From contig NZ_JAAIXZ010000021.1 of the NCBI RefSeq assembly GCF_010894435.1, positions 151,650 to 215,649 of the forward strand: a stretch of DNA of 64,000 bases, given 5' to 3'. This document shows positions 19,601 to 28,284 of the stretch, in pieces; the stretch's first letter is position 1; each line of letters starts with the position of its first letter. The DNA comes from Pyxidicoccus trucidator. GTDB lineage: Bacteria > Myxococcota > Myxococcia > Myxococcales > Myxococcaceae. The position numbers were made by a program, and so were the translations under genes. A model generated the notes under the pieces. That model was not told the origin of the DNA. It ran no database searches and saw nothing but the letters and a program-made list of their open reading frames with translations.

Positions 19601-20856
19601 TCCGCGAGGGGCCTGCCGTCGTGGTCCCACACCGTGGCGACGAGCACGCCGTCCGCGTCGCCCGGGTCCAGCGTCACCGGCCCGCCCTGCCCGCCCTCGA
19701 GCACCGCCGAGGCGACCCTCACCTCGCGCTGGCTCAGCGTCACCGTCGCCCGGCCCACGTCCCGCAGGCCCACGTTGAGCTGCACCAGCTTGCCCGCGGG
19801 CACCACGTCCTCACGGACGCGGAGGACTGCGCCCGTCGACTTCACCTCGGGGAGCGGGAAGGTCTTCCGGATGCCCGACGGCGCGTCGATGCGCAGCGCG
19901 TACTTCGCGCCGGCCTTGGGAGTGAGCTCGAAGCGGCCACGCCCCTCGTGCTCCGAGCGCACCCGTGCCACCACCTGGCCGGTGCCGACCTCCACCACCG
20001 CGCCCACCAGGTCCGCCGGCTTGCGCGCGGGCGTCTTCGCCTCGAAGTAGATGCGCGAGGCCAGCCCCGCCACCAGCTCGCCGCCCTCCGGGTACATGGC
20101 CAGGTCCAGCGTCTGCAGGAGGATGGGGATGGTCTTCGCCGCCGTCTCCACCACGCCGCCGTCCTGGATGGCGAAGGCGAGCGTGCCCTCACCGCGCTCC
20201 AGCGCCCCGGGCAGCGGGAAGCGGACGGTGCAGCGGCCCTTGCCATCCACCGTGCACGGCACCGTCGCCACGGTGGCGCCGTCGACGAGCGCGGTGGCCG
20301 TGACCTTCGCGCCCTCGGGCACGCCGCCCTCGGCGCGCTTCACGTCCAGCGTGGCGCTGACGGTGTCGCCCGGCCCGTAGCCGTCGCGGAGGAACTCAAT
20401 CTGCGACTTGAGCCGGGGTGCCCGGTACGCGCGCACGTCGAACTTGCGCTCGGCGGGTGCCGCGCCGGTCCAGGGGTAGGTGATGCGCAGGGTGTACTCA
20501 CCGCCGGGCTGGCCTTGAGGAATGGCCCAGGCAAAGCCCCAGACCGCGTCCTGCGTGGCCACCATGCTGGTGGAGACCACGTCCCCCTTCGGCCCCCGCA
20601 GCTCCACCTGCGCCTGGACCGCGCCCCCGTAGGGCTTGCGGCTGAGGGCCTCCAGCACCAGGCCGCGCGCCAGCACCTGCTCTCCCGGACGGTAGAGCGG
20701 CTTGTCGGTGGTGACGAAGGTCAGGTACCGGTCCGCGCCCCCGAGAGAGCGGGTGGTGGCCCGGGCCGCGAAGACGCGGGGGGACACCAAGACGAGGAGG
20801 AGGAGGAACCCCAGGCTGAAGAGCGCGCCGAGCGCACGTGGGACATGGAAGGTCAT
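16681..20856 (-). CDS. Bacterial alpha-2-macroglobulin family protein
   Basis: 1,391 residues from ATG 20856, chosen because it gives a signal peptide (about 1-29, ending RVFAARA); longer in-frame starts lack one. The MG2-type beginning reads FVTTDKPLYRPGEQVLARG. A long Pro/Ala/Glu-rich stretch near 570-680 is the likely bait region. The A2M core follows (YWNAGVRTDARTGEVRV), then a thioester motif GCFEQ with C916, and an alpha/alpha-toroid (YLAESSDGGRYGATQSTVLAL type). The family traps proteases that cut the bait. In bacteria it is periplasmic and often paired with PbpC, which is not seen here. The gene is divergent from an M13 protease gene. Confidence 0.9.
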   Translation of the reverse strand: MTFHVPRALGALFSLGFLLLLVLVSPRVFAARATTRSLGGADRYLTFVTTDKPLYRPGEQVLARGLVLEALSRKPYGGAVQAQVELRGPKGDVVSTSMVATQDAVWGFAWAIPQGQPGGEYTLRITYPWTGAAPAERKFDVRAYRAPRLKSQIEFLRDGYGPGDTVSATLDVKRAEGGVPEGAKVTATALVDGATVATVPCTVDGKGRCTVRFPLPGALERGEGTLAFAIQDGGVVETAAKTIPILLQTLDLAMYPEGGELVAGLASRIYFEAKTPARKPADLVGAVVEVGTGQVVARVRSEHEGRGRFELTPKAGAKYALRIDAPSGIRKTFPLPEVKSTGAVLRVREDVVPAGKLVQLNVGLRDVGRATVTLSQREVRVASAVLEGGQGGPVTLDPGDADGVLVATVWDHDGRPLAERLVFRQPSKEVTVELKADRKRYVPGGPVQLTARTTRNGQPVSALVMLTVTDDAVLELQEKRDQLPQLPVMVLLESEVKELADAQLYLDPKHPKSRLAVDLLLGTQGWRRFALADSKSFLARHGDAAMRVLAVRWPQEPVNQRPRPSSGRGTGVAMPKKGGARPAANEPIPERMEEREAEGAVDDFAPAAPAPVQLAAAAPAPQAPMPAGPALQQVPMAAAKEEAAAGMAFAEEEAPRAKVARRKRDRDFDERIALPQAAYVREYAHMVRPGRKQGDRVDFAETLYWNAGVRTDARTGEVRVSFGMSDSVTTFKAFAGAVGADGALGSAVAELESVQPFYAEPKLPLEVTSGDVVRLPVALVNGTESTLTGAGVKVELKGDVKVAGSGAVDLASQARARQLFSLEIGQEARPVDVKLTARAGDYTDTVTRTLSIKPRGFPGRVSFGGLVSPKQPVSHMVVLPESVVPGSIRTSIAVYPGPLANMTESLARLIQEPSGCFEQTSSTTYPMTMAQQYFQTHTGVSPALVVDAREKLERGYQRLVGYETREKGYEWFGESPGHEALTAFGLLHFTDMRQVRDVDSAMLERTREWLLGQRDGQGGFNRKRRALHVWVEDPDTSNAYIVWTLLESAGQPAAQAKELSREVASVKASAAKSTNSYVLALAANTLFLAGDKGEAKALMGRLAKLQEQNGVVGGGTQSIVGSSGDTLNIETTALAVLAWMREPAYVANVERAMKYLAESSDGGRYGATQSTVLALRAIIAYDKLRASKLTPGLVRVYVEGRPVGEPVRFDGSTQEALKLPDVGGLLGAGGRRVELRMEGGAELPYSVEVTYSALVPDSSKDTQVALEVTLAKTELTEGEPTEARVMIANRTGQRLPTAVAIFGVPGGLEVRHDQLKELVKRKVVDAYEVIGRDVVLYWRGMEPRKRIDVPLSLVAAVPGTYTGPASRAYLYYADEHKTWSEGVKVAIAPRP

Positions 20857-21040
20857 GGCGTCTCTCAACGGGCCAGCGGGTTGGAAGTTCTCGACATCCG
20901 ACATTCGGGGCGGGATGAAATCGCCCGTTCCCCTGTTGGCACAACCCCTACATGCGCCAGACCGTCTATATCCCCAGGTCTCGAAGGCCCCGGGGGCCCC
21001 CCTGGGCCGGCGCAGTGGTCTCTCGTTCAGGAGCTTCACC

Positions 21041-23176
21041 TTGAAATTCCACCACCGACGTATGCCGGGTGCCGCGCGCGGAGTGCTGGTCGCCTGTGCC
21101 TCCGCGCTGTTGACCTCGTGCGCGTCCTCCGCCCCAGCGGAGAAGCCCGCCACGCCCCCTCCGGCGGAGAGCCCCGCTCCCGCCCCCACGCCGAAGCCCA
21201 CCTACGGCACCTTCGGCTTCGACCTCGACGGCATGGACAGGTCCGTCAAGCCGGGCGACAACTTCTACCGTCACGCCAACGGGACCTGGCTCGACAAGAC
21301 GGAGATTCCGGCCGACCGCTCCACCTACGGCATGTTCACCCGGCTGGCGGAGCAGGCCGACCAGCGCACCCGCGAGCTGATTGAGGCGCAGACCCAGGCG
21401 CCCGAGGGCAGCGAGGGCCGGAAGATTGGCAACGTCTTCGCCAGCTTCCTCGACGAGGCCGCCATCGAGGCGAAGGGCGTGGCGCCGCTCAAGCCCGAGC
21501 TGGACCGGATTGCAGCCCTCTCCAACAAGAAGCAGCTGTCTACCGAGCTGGGCAAGGGTCTGCGCGCGGATGTGGACGCGCTCAACACGGGCGACATCAC
21601 CACGGACCGCATCTTCGGCCTCTGGGTGACCGAGGACCTGAACGACCCGACGCGGTATGCCCCCTACCTGCTGCAGGGCGGACTGGGGCTTCCGGACCGC
21701 GACTACTACCTCGTCGACAGCCCCCGCTTCAAAGAGGTCCGTCAGGCGTACCAGCAGCACATCGCCAACATGCTGAAGCTGGCGGGCCTGTCCGAGCCGG
21801 AGGCCCGGGCTGCCCGGGTGGTCGACCTGGAGACGAAGCTCGCCAAGGCGCACTGGTCCCCGGTCGAGTCGCGCGACATCACCAAGACGAACAACCCCTG
21901 GCCACGCGAGCAGTTCGCAAAGAAGGCCCCCGGCCTCGACTGGAACGCGTACTTCACCGCCGCGGGCCTCGCGCAGCAGCCGCAGGTCCTCGTCTGGCAG
22001 CCGAGCGCGCTGACGGGCATCTCCAAGCTGGTGGGCAGCGAGCCGCTCCAGGCCTGGAAGGACTACCTGTCCTTCCGCGCCATCTCCCGTGGCGCGCCCT
22101 ACCTGTCCAAGGCCTTCGTCGACGAGAGCTTCGCGTTCAACGGCAAGACGCTGGCCGGCGCGAAGCAGCTGAGAGACCGCTGGAAGCGCGCCATCGACGT
22201 CACCAACTCCGCCATGGGCATGGCCGTGGGCCGGCTCTACGTGGAGAAGCACTTCCCGCCCGAGGTCAAGGCCGCGGCGGACACCATGGTCCGCAACATC
22301 GTCGCCGCGTTCGGCCAGCGCGTGGACGGACTGACCTGGATGTCGCCCGAGACGCGGGCCCGCGCCCGGGAGAAGGTCAACACCCTGCAGACCAGCATCG
22401 GCCACCCGACGAAGTGGCGGGACTACTCGGGGCTGGAAGTCGTTCGCGGTGACGCCTATGGCAACGCGGAGCGCGCGTCGCTCTTCGAGCTCCAGCGCAA
22501 CCTGGGCAAGCTGGGCCAGCCGGTGGACCGGACCGAGTGGTACATGGTGCCGCACCTGGTGAATGCGCTGAACTCGCCGCAGCAGAACTCCATCATCTTC
22601 CCCGCCGCCATCCTCCAGCCGCCCTTCTTCGACGCGAACGCGGACCCGGCCGTCAACTACGGCGGCATCGGCGCCATCATCGGCCACGAAATCGTCCACA
22701 GCTTCGACGACATCGGCGCGAAGTTCGACGCGCACGGCAAGCTGGCCAACTGGTGGACGAAGGAGGACGAGGCCCGCTTCGAGGCCGCGGGCAAGGCGCT
22801 CACCGCGCAGTACAACGCCTACAAGCCGCTGCCCGACCTGTCCGTCAATGGCAAGCTGACGCTGGGTGAGAACATCGCGGACCTGGGCGGCGCGCAGGTG
22901 GCCTATGACGCCTACAAGCTGTCGCTCGGAGGCAAGGAGGCGCCGGTGATTGATGGCTTCACCGGCGACCAGCGCTTCTTCCTCGGCTTCGCCCAGGTGT
23001 GGCGCAACAAGTACCGCGAGCAGCTGCTGCGCCGCGTCCTGATGACGGACGGGCACTCGCCCGGCGAGTACCGCGCGGCCACGGTGCGCAACCTCGATGC
23101 CTGGTACCAGGCCTTCGACGTCGCGCCCGGGCAGCAGCTCTTCCTCGCGCCGGAGCAGCGCATCCGCATCTGGTAG
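21041..23176 (+). CDS. M13 family zinc metallopeptidase (neprilysin/PepO-like), lipoprotein
   Basis: 711 residues from TTG 21041, which has AGGAG (21029-21033) 7 nt upstream. The ATG at 21062 has no ribosome binding site. The lipobox LLTSC (C27) is followed by a Pro-rich linker. The M13 N-domain begins with GDNFYRHANGTWL. Zinc site: HEIVH (H549, E550, H553) and ENIADLGG (E610, D614), with the substrate-strand motif NALNSP. The C-terminus ends RIRIW, close to the family's CxVW end. It should cleave peptides in the periplasm or at the cell surface. It is divergent from the alpha-2-macroglobulin gene. Confidence 0.93.
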   Translation: MKFHHRRMPGAARGVLVACASALLTSCASSAPAEKPATPPPAESPAPAPTPKPTYGTFGFDLDGMDRSVKPGDNFYRHANGTWLDKTEIPADRSTYGMFTRLAEQADQRTRELIEAQTQAPEGSEGRKIGNVFASFLDEAAIEAKGVAPLKPELDRIAALSNKKQLSTELGKGLRADVDALNTGDITTDRIFGLWVTEDLNDPTRYAPYLLQGGLGLPDRDYYLVDSPRFKEVRQAYQQHIANMLKLAGLSEPEARAARVVDLETKLAKAHWSPVESRDITKTNNPWPREQFAKKAPGLDWNAYFTAAGLAQQPQVLVWQPSALTGISKLVGSEPLQAWKDYLSFRAISRGAPYLSKAFVDESFAFNGKTLAGAKQLRDRWKRAIDVTNSAMGMAVGRLYVEKHFPPEVKAAADTMVRNIVAAFGQRVDGLTWMSPETRARAREKVNTLQTSIGHPTKWRDYSGLEVVRGDAYGNAERASLFELQRNLGKLGQPVDRTEWYMVPHLVNALNSPQQNSIIFPAAILQPPFFDANADPAVNYGGIGAIIGHEIVHSFDDIGAKFDAHGKLANWWTKEDEARFEAAGKALTAQYNAYKPLPDLSVNGKLTLGENIADLGGAQVAYDAYKLSLGGKEAPVIDGFTGDQRFFLGFAQVWRNKYREQLLRRVLMTDGHSPGEYRAATVRNLDAWYQAFDVAPGQQLFLAPEQRIRIW

Positions 23177-23355
23177 CGCCCAGGTAGCTGCGGACCCGCC
23201 CGGGGACGGTGGAGACGGCGCCCCCGTCCCGCTCCCCAGGCGGGTTCTGTTCAGCAATCAACAATCTTGCCTACGCTCGGGGCGCGCGTAACCCGCGCCT
23301 CCGTGTGCCTCCGTATCCCGGAAGGCACGACGTCCGACACCTCGAGCGAGGCACC

Positions 23356-26127
23356 ATGCAGACCCCCAGCACGGCCATTGGCCGTGGCGTATCCACCTTG
23401 ATGTTCGCGGCGATGCTCCTCGTGAGCAGCACCGCCTCCGCGGCCCCCTTCACCCTCTTCGAGAGTGGCCAGGTCCGGCCCCTGGCGCTCTCTCCCAACG
23501 GGCAGCTGCTCTTCGCCGTCAACACGCCGGACAACCGCCTGGAGATCTTCCAGGTGGGCAGCGGCGGCCTCGTCCACCGTGGCGCCGTGTCGGTGGGCCT
23601 GGAGCCCGTCGCCGTCGCCGCGCGGACCAACAACGAGGTCTGGGTCGTCAACCACCTGTCCGACAGCGTCAGTGTCGTGCGCATCGACGCGGGCGGGACT
23701 GGCGGCGCCGTGGTGCGGACGCTGCTCGTCGGCGATGAGCCGCGCGACATCGTCTTCGCCGGGACGGGCCGCAAGCGCGCCTTCATCACCGCCGCGCACC
23801 GGGGCCAGAATGCGCCCTTCGACCCGCAGCTCACCACGGAGGGCATCGGCCGGGCCGACGTCTGGGTGTTCGACTCGGACAACCTGGGCACCACGCTGGG
23901 CGGCAGCCCGCTCACCATCATCCCCCTCTTTGGAGACACGCCCCGCGCCCTCGCGGTGACGCCGGATGGCTCGCGTGTCTACGCGGCGGTGTTCCACTCC
24001 GGCAACCGCAGCTCCGTGGTGCACGAGAGCCTCGTGCCCAACGGCGGCGAGGCGGCCGGCGGCGTTCCCGGGCCCAACACCAACTTCCAGGGCGTGCCGG
24101 CCACCGAGGTCTCCGTCCTCGTCCGGTACAACGGCCAGGACTGGCTGGACGTGCTGGGCCGCCCGTGGACGCAGCAGATGCCCTTCTCCCTGCCGGACAA
24201 GGACGTGTTCGCCATCTCCGCCACCGCCAACCCTCCGGCGCAGGTGTCGGGCGCGGCGGGCTTCTACACCGGCGTGGGCACCATCCTGTTCAACATGGCC
24301 GTCAACCCCGTGAGTGGGAAGGTCTACGTCAGCAACACCGAGGGCCGGAACGACCTGCGCTTCGAGGGCCCGGGCACCTTTGCCGGCGGCAGCCTCCGGG
24401 GACACACCCACGAGAGCCGCATCACCGTGCTGGGCTCGGGCGGCGTCGCGCCCCGGCACCTCAACAAGCACATCGACTACAGCGCCTGCTGCGCCCCCGT
24501 GCCCAACACGGAGAGCGAGAAGAGCCTCGCGCAGCCGCTGGGGATGTCCGTGTCCTCCGACGGCGCCACCCTCTACGTCGCGGCGTTCGGCTCGTCCAAG
24601 CTGGGCGTGTACTCCACCGCCGCGCTGGAGGCCGACACCTTCGTGCCGAGCACGGCCAACCAGATTGAGCTGAGCGGTGGCGGCCCTACCGGCGTGGTGC
24701 TGGACGAGGCGCGCGGCCGGCTCTACGTGCTGACGCGCTTCGACAACTCCATCTCCGTGGTCAACACCACCACGCGCCAGGAAGTCGCGCACCTGCCCAT
24801 GTTCAACCCCGAGCCGGCGAGCGTGGTGGAGGGGCGTCCGTTCCTCTATGACGCGCGGCGGAGCTCCAGCCACGGCGACTCGTCGTGCGGGAGCTGCCAC
24901 ATCTTCGGCGACTTCGACAGCCTGACGTGGGACCTGGGCAACCCGGATGGCGCCGTGAAAGCCAACTTCAACCCCGTCGTTCCCGTGCTGCCCGAGTTCG
25001 GGCCGGACGCCACCTTCGGACAGGACACGTCCTTCCACCCGATGAAGGGCCCGCTGGCCACGCAGAGCCTGCGCGGCATGGCGAACCAGGGCCCCATGCA
25101 CTGGCGGGGTGACAGGACGGCCGGCGACTCGGCGCCGAGCGTCCAGCCGAACGGCGGAGCCTTCGACGAAGTCGCTGCCTTCAAGCAGTTCAATCCCGCG
25201 TTCATGGACCTGCTCGGGCGCAGCGCGCAGCTCACCCCGCAGGAGATGCAGAAGTTCACCGACTTCGCGCTGCAGATCACCTACCCGCCGAACCCCATCC
25301 GCAACCTGGACAACGCGCTGACGGCGCAACAGCAGGCGGGCCGGGACTTCTTCGTCAACACCACGAGCTTCTTCCAGGGCTCGTGCGAGTCCTGCCACCG
25401 GGTGGACGTGAATGCCAACCCGGGCGAGGGCCCCTTCAAGGGCTTCTTCGGCACGGACGGCAAGTCGTCCTTCGACGCGGAGCCGCTGTTCCCCAAGGTG
25501 CCCCACCTGCGGAACATGTACCAGAAGGTCGGCATGTTCGGCGCCGGGTTCCCCTTCGGCAACTCGCCCGCGGACACGTTCCTCGGAGACCAGGTCCGCG
25601 GCATCGGCTTCAACAGCGACGGGGCCATCCCCACGCTGTTCCACTTCAACAGCGGCTTCGACTTCCACCCCGTCTTCAACGCCGTGGGCATCCCCGACTC
25701 GCCCGAGGGCTTCGCGGCGAAGAAGAACATGGAGCTGTACATGCTGGCCTTCGAGAGCAACCTGGCGCCCATCGTCGGGCAGCAGGTGACGCTCAGCGCC
25801 AACAATGGGGCCGTGGCCGGCCCGCGCATCGACCTGCTGAAGCAGCGCGCGGACGCGGGCGAGTGTGACCTGGTCGCGAAGGGGCGTGCGTCTTCGTATG
25901 ACGCGGGCTTCCTGTACCTGGGCAGCGGGCAGTTCGCGGTGGACCGGGCGGCGCTGCCCCACGTCGCCGACGCGGCGCTCCGGCAGGCCGTGGTCCAGCA
26001 CAACGGCGTCCTGACGTTCACCTGCGTGCCCCCGGGCTCGGGGCCGCGCATCGGCATCGACCGGGACCTGGATGGCGTCCTCGATGGTGACGAGGCCGCG
26101 ACGCTGAGCGCTCCCACCGCGCGGTGA
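23356..26127 (+). CDS. Exported beta-propeller protein with two c-type heme motifs
   Basis: 923 residues with a signal peptide (about 1-29, ending SASA-APF). Residues about 30-500 form a YVTN/Lvp-type beta-propeller (VRPLALSPNGQLLFAVN, PRALAVTPDGSRVYAAV, GMSVSSDGATLYVAAF). Two heme-attachment motifs follow: CGSCH at 511-515 and CESCH at 677-681, in a context like cytochrome c peroxidase/MauG proteins (FDSLTWDLGNPDG, PHLRNMY). The C-terminus has RIGIDRDLDGVLDGDE, a thrombospondin-3-like calcium motif. It is likely a periplasmic or surface redox enzyme or electron carrier. A strong terminator follows it. Confidence 0.85.
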   Translation: MQTPSTAIGRGVSTLMFAAMLLVSSTASAAPFTLFESGQVRPLALSPNGQLLFAVNTPDNRLEIFQVGSGGLVHRGAVSVGLEPVAVAARTNNEVWVVNHLSDSVSVVRIDAGGTGGAVVRTLLVGDEPRDIVFAGTGRKRAFITAAHRGQNAPFDPQLTTEGIGRADVWVFDSDNLGTTLGGSPLTIIPLFGDTPRALAVTPDGSRVYAAVFHSGNRSSVVHESLVPNGGEAAGGVPGPNTNFQGVPATEVSVLVRYNGQDWLDVLGRPWTQQMPFSLPDKDVFAISATANPPAQVSGAAGFYTGVGTILFNMAVNPVSGKVYVSNTEGRNDLRFEGPGTFAGGSLRGHTHESRITVLGSGGVAPRHLNKHIDYSACCAPVPNTESEKSLAQPLGMSVSSDGATLYVAAFGSSKLGVYSTAALEADTFVPSTANQIELSGGGPTGVVLDEARGRLYVLTRFDNSISVVNTTTRQEVAHLPMFNPEPASVVEGRPFLYDARRSSSHGDSSCGSCHIFGDFDSLTWDLGNPDGAVKANFNPVVPVLPEFGPDATFGQDTSFHPMKGPLATQSLRGMANQGPMHWRGDRTAGDSAPSVQPNGGAFDEVAAFKQFNPAFMDLLGRSAQLTPQEMQKFTDFALQITYPPNPIRNLDNALTAQQQAGRDFFVNTTSFFQGSCESCHRVDVNANPGEGPFKGFFGTDGKSSFDAEPLFPKVPHLRNMYQKVGMFGAGFPFGNSPADTFLGDQVRGIGFNSDGAIPTLFHFNSGFDFHPVFNAVGIPDSPEGFAAKKNMELYMLAFESNLAPIVGQQVTLSANNGAVAGPRIDLLKQRADAGECDLVAKGRASSYDAGFLYLGSGQFAVDRAALPHVADAALRQAVVQHNGVLTFTCVPPGSGPRIGIDRDLDGVLDGDEAATLSAPTAR

Positions 26128-26171
26128 GACACCGCTGACACGACGGCGACCCGCCGACGCGCATCACGACA

Positions 26172-26209
26172 CGGCTGCTCCGGTGCTTCCGGAGCAGCCG
26201 TTGTTTTTT
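26172..26209 (+). terminator. Rho-independent terminator
   Basis: A 12-bp perfect stem (CGGCTGCTCCGG / CCGGAGCAGCCG) with a TGCTT loop is followed by TTGTTTTTT. It ends the cytochrome gene and is the clearest intrinsic terminator in the window. Confidence 0.92.
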
Positions 26210-26327
26210 CTCTCGCGGGACTCCTGTAGGACGTCACCCGGTGCTCGCCCGCCTGGAGACGGTCTTCCAGGCCTGGCAGGCGCATGAAGGCCGCCCCCAC
26301 CGCCGCCGCGCAACCTGGAGACCGAAC

Positions 26328-26870
26328 ATGATTGCCCCTGGACCGACGCTCGAGACCGCCCGCCTCATCCTGCGCCCCACCGCGCTGGAGGACCTGGAGG
26401 GCTACGCGACGCTCGCGGGGGACCCGGAGTCCGCGCGCTTCATTGGCGGCGTACAGCCGCGAGCCATGGCGTGGCGGGCCATGAGCGCCATGGCCGGCTC
26501 GTGGGCGCTGCAGGGCTTCGCCATGTTCTCCGTGCTGGAGAAGCCGACGGGCCGCTGGGTGGGGCGCGTGGGCCCGTGGATGCCGGAGGGCTGGCCGGGC
26601 ACGGAGGTGGGCTGGGGCCTGCTGCGCGACGCCTGGGGCAAGGGCTACGCCACCGAGGCCGCGACGGCGGCCATCGACTGGGCCTTCGACACGCTCGGCT
26701 GGACGCAGGTCATCCACTGCATCGCCCCGGAGAACACCCCGTCCGCGGAGGTCGCCCGCCGGCTGGGGTCGAAGCTCATCGGCCCGGCGAAGCTGCCGCC
26801 GCCCTATGACACCACCGTGATTGAAGCCTGGGGGCAGAGCCGCGAGGAATGGCGGGCGCGGCGGAAGTAA
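26328..26870 (+). CDS. GNAT family N-acetyltransferase (RimJ/RimL type)
   Basis: 180 residues. ATG 26328 has TGGAG 7 nt upstream; the in-frame start at 26241 adds residues with no GNAT similarity. The start LETARLILRPTALEDLEGY is typical of the RimJ/RimL group. The acetyl-CoA loop reads LLRDAWGKGYATEA, and NTPSAEVARRLGSK is the C-terminal signature. It transfers an acetyl group from acetyl-CoA to an amine; the substrate could be a protein N-terminus, an antibiotic or a small molecule and cannot be fixed from sequence. It converges with the next gene. Confidence 0.9.
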   Translation: MIAPGPTLETARLILRPTALEDLEGYATLAGDPESARFIGGVQPRAMAWRAMSAMAGSWALQGFAMFSVLEKPTGRWVGRVGPWMPEGWPGTEVGWGLLRDAWGKGYATEAATAAIDWAFDTLGWTQVIHCIAPENTPSAEVARRLGSKLIGPAKLPPPYDTTVIEAWGQSREEWRARRK

Positions 26871-26889
26871 CGGAGCCCCGGCGCGGCCT

Positions 26890-27432
26890 TCAGAGCTCGC
26901 GCGGCCCGGTGTCGACGAGGCGCTGCGCCGCGAGCGCCGGCCCGTAGGCGGGATACTGGAAGTCCTGTCCCGCCACGTCCCGGCCCCGGTAGAAGTGCAG
27001 ACCCTCCACGTCGGGGAAGAAGCCCCACTGGAGGCGCACGCTCCGAATCGAGTCCGCGCTCACCGCCCTGCGCACCCCTTGCGAGTAGGGCACCCACGTC
27101 TTCGCGGGGAAGGCCACCCGGATGAACTGCTCCCGCGAGGCGCCCGGGGCCAGCCGGCTCACACATGGCACCTCGGGGAACTCCACCATCAGTCCCGCTG
27201 GAACAGGGTGCAGCTTCCGGGAGAGGACGAGCACCCCACCCTGCTCCTCCACGTAGGCCAGCGAGGCATCCAGCCGGTAGTGGCCGGAGGGCTCGGTGTG
27301 GAAGAGCCGGTCGAAGACCCAGACGACCGCGGGCCCCGTATTGCGCAGGGACGCCTCGACCTGGAGGGCCTCCGCGGTGCGCTCCACGCGCCCCAGTCGC
27401 AGCTCGACGGTATCGGTTCGGAAGTCCGCCAT
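26890..27432 (-). CDS. Hypothetical protein, paralogue of the upstream gene
   Basis: 180 residues from ATG 27432, with GAGG about 5 nt upstream. It aligns along most of its length with the adjacent 221-residue protein: VVWVFDRLFHTEPSGHYRLD against PVWVLDQLFRTSSAGHYHLE, then VLVLSRKLHPVP against VLVLSRALMPVP, PEVPCVSRLAPG against PEVPCVRRLSPG, and VPYSQG against VPYRKG. No family is recognised. Unlike its partner it has no signal peptide. The two form an operon with a 7-nt gap. Confidence 0.75.
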   Translation of the reverse strand: MADFRTDTVELRLGRVERTAEALQVEASLRNTGPAVVWVFDRLFHTEPSGHYRLDASLAYVEEQGGVLVLSRKLHPVPAGLMVEFPEVPCVSRLAPGASREQFIRVAFPAKTWVPYSQGVRRAVSADSIRSVRLQWGFFPDVEGLHFYRGRDVAGQDFQYPAYGPALAAQRLVDTGPREL

Positions 27433-27439
27433 GGTGTCC

Positions 27440-28105
27440 TCAGGGATTGGTGCGTGCGGGCAGTGGCAGCGGTCCCGCCTCGGCGACCTGCTGCCCGGTG
27501 ACGGCGCTACCATAGCGCGGTGAGCGGCAGGCTCGGCCCTTGTCATCCTTCGCGTCGTGGAAGCGCAGGTCCGGCGCGTCCGGCAGATAGCCGATGAGCA
27601 GCCGCACGGAGCGCACGGTGGCCAGGTCCACGGGGCCGCCCTTGCGATACGGCACGTCCTCGGTTGGAGGCAGGGGCACGCGAAGCTCTCCCGTGAGCGT
27701 CTCGCCGGGAGACAGCCGCCGCACGCAGGGCACCTCGGGCGACTCCACGTCCAGGTCGTCAGGCACCGGCATCAGCGCCCGCGACAGGACGAGCACGCCG
27801 TCGCGGAACTCCACGTACGCGCGCTCGGGCTCCAGGTGGTAGTGGCCGGCGGAGCTGGTGCGGAAGAGCTGATCCAACACCCAGACCGGGGCCTTGCCCA
27901 CGCCGTGCAGCGAGTAGCGCACCACGAGCGCATCCTTCGTGTGCCGCACCTCGGTGACGCGCAGCAGGCGGCTCGAGTCCTGGGCCTCCGCCATGGGCTT
28001 CTTCCCTTCCGCGCGCGTCGCGGCGGGCTGGCCCCAGGCACAGGTCCCGACCGCGACGAGGATGCAGGGAAGGATACACGCCGCCGCTCGTGCCGGATGC
28101 CTCAA
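27440..28105 (-). CDS. Exported hypothetical protein, first gene of a tandem paralogue pair
   Basis: 221 residues from TTG 28105, which follows GGGGGGTGAG and gives a proper signal peptide (RHPARAAACILPCILVAVGTCAWG-QP). A GTG at 28144 is in frame but has a weaker context and would put extra residues before the signal. The mature domain is shared with the next gene, so one duplicate is exported and the other is not. The family is not recognised; the motif VPCVRRLSPGE and a Pro-rich beta pattern are the only landmarks. Confidence 0.7.
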   Translation of the reverse strand: MRHPARAAACILPCILVAVGTCAWGQPAATRAEGKKPMAEAQDSSRLLRVTEVRHTKDALVVRYSLHGVGKAPVWVLDQLFRTSSAGHYHLEPERAYVEFRDGVLVLSRALMPVPDDLDVESPEVPCVRRLSPGETLTGELRVPLPPTEDVPYRKGGPVDLATVRSVRLLIGYLPDAPDLRFHDAKDDKGRACRSPRYGSAVTGQQVAEAGPLPLPARTNP

Positions 28106-28284
28106 CTCACCCCCCTCGGACTGAACGCTCGTACCAGCCGGCACCAGGTCTACCTGCCGGCGGCCCCGTTCCTCATCTCTCGCCAGCCTCGATGATGCAC
28201 GGGCTTCCGGACTCAGCCCTGTAGGGCCCGCTCAAGCTCCGGCGTGACTGCTTGTCCCGCCCTTCCGGGCGCCGGGCAGTACGG

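Noticed and set aside
20930..20960. Sigma-54 promoter at TTGGCAC
   Set aside because: The -12 TTGC element is missing at the required spacing.
16729..21384. 1,551-codon open frame on the plus strand opposite the macroglobulin gene
   Set aside because: His/Arg/Leu/Val-rich shadow of a GC-rich gene, with no domain content. The opposite strand encodes clear A2M motifs and the thioester.
23251..26001. Long minus-strand frame opposite the cytochrome gene
   Set aside because: No recognisable domains, and the plus strand has signal peptide, propeller and heme motifs.
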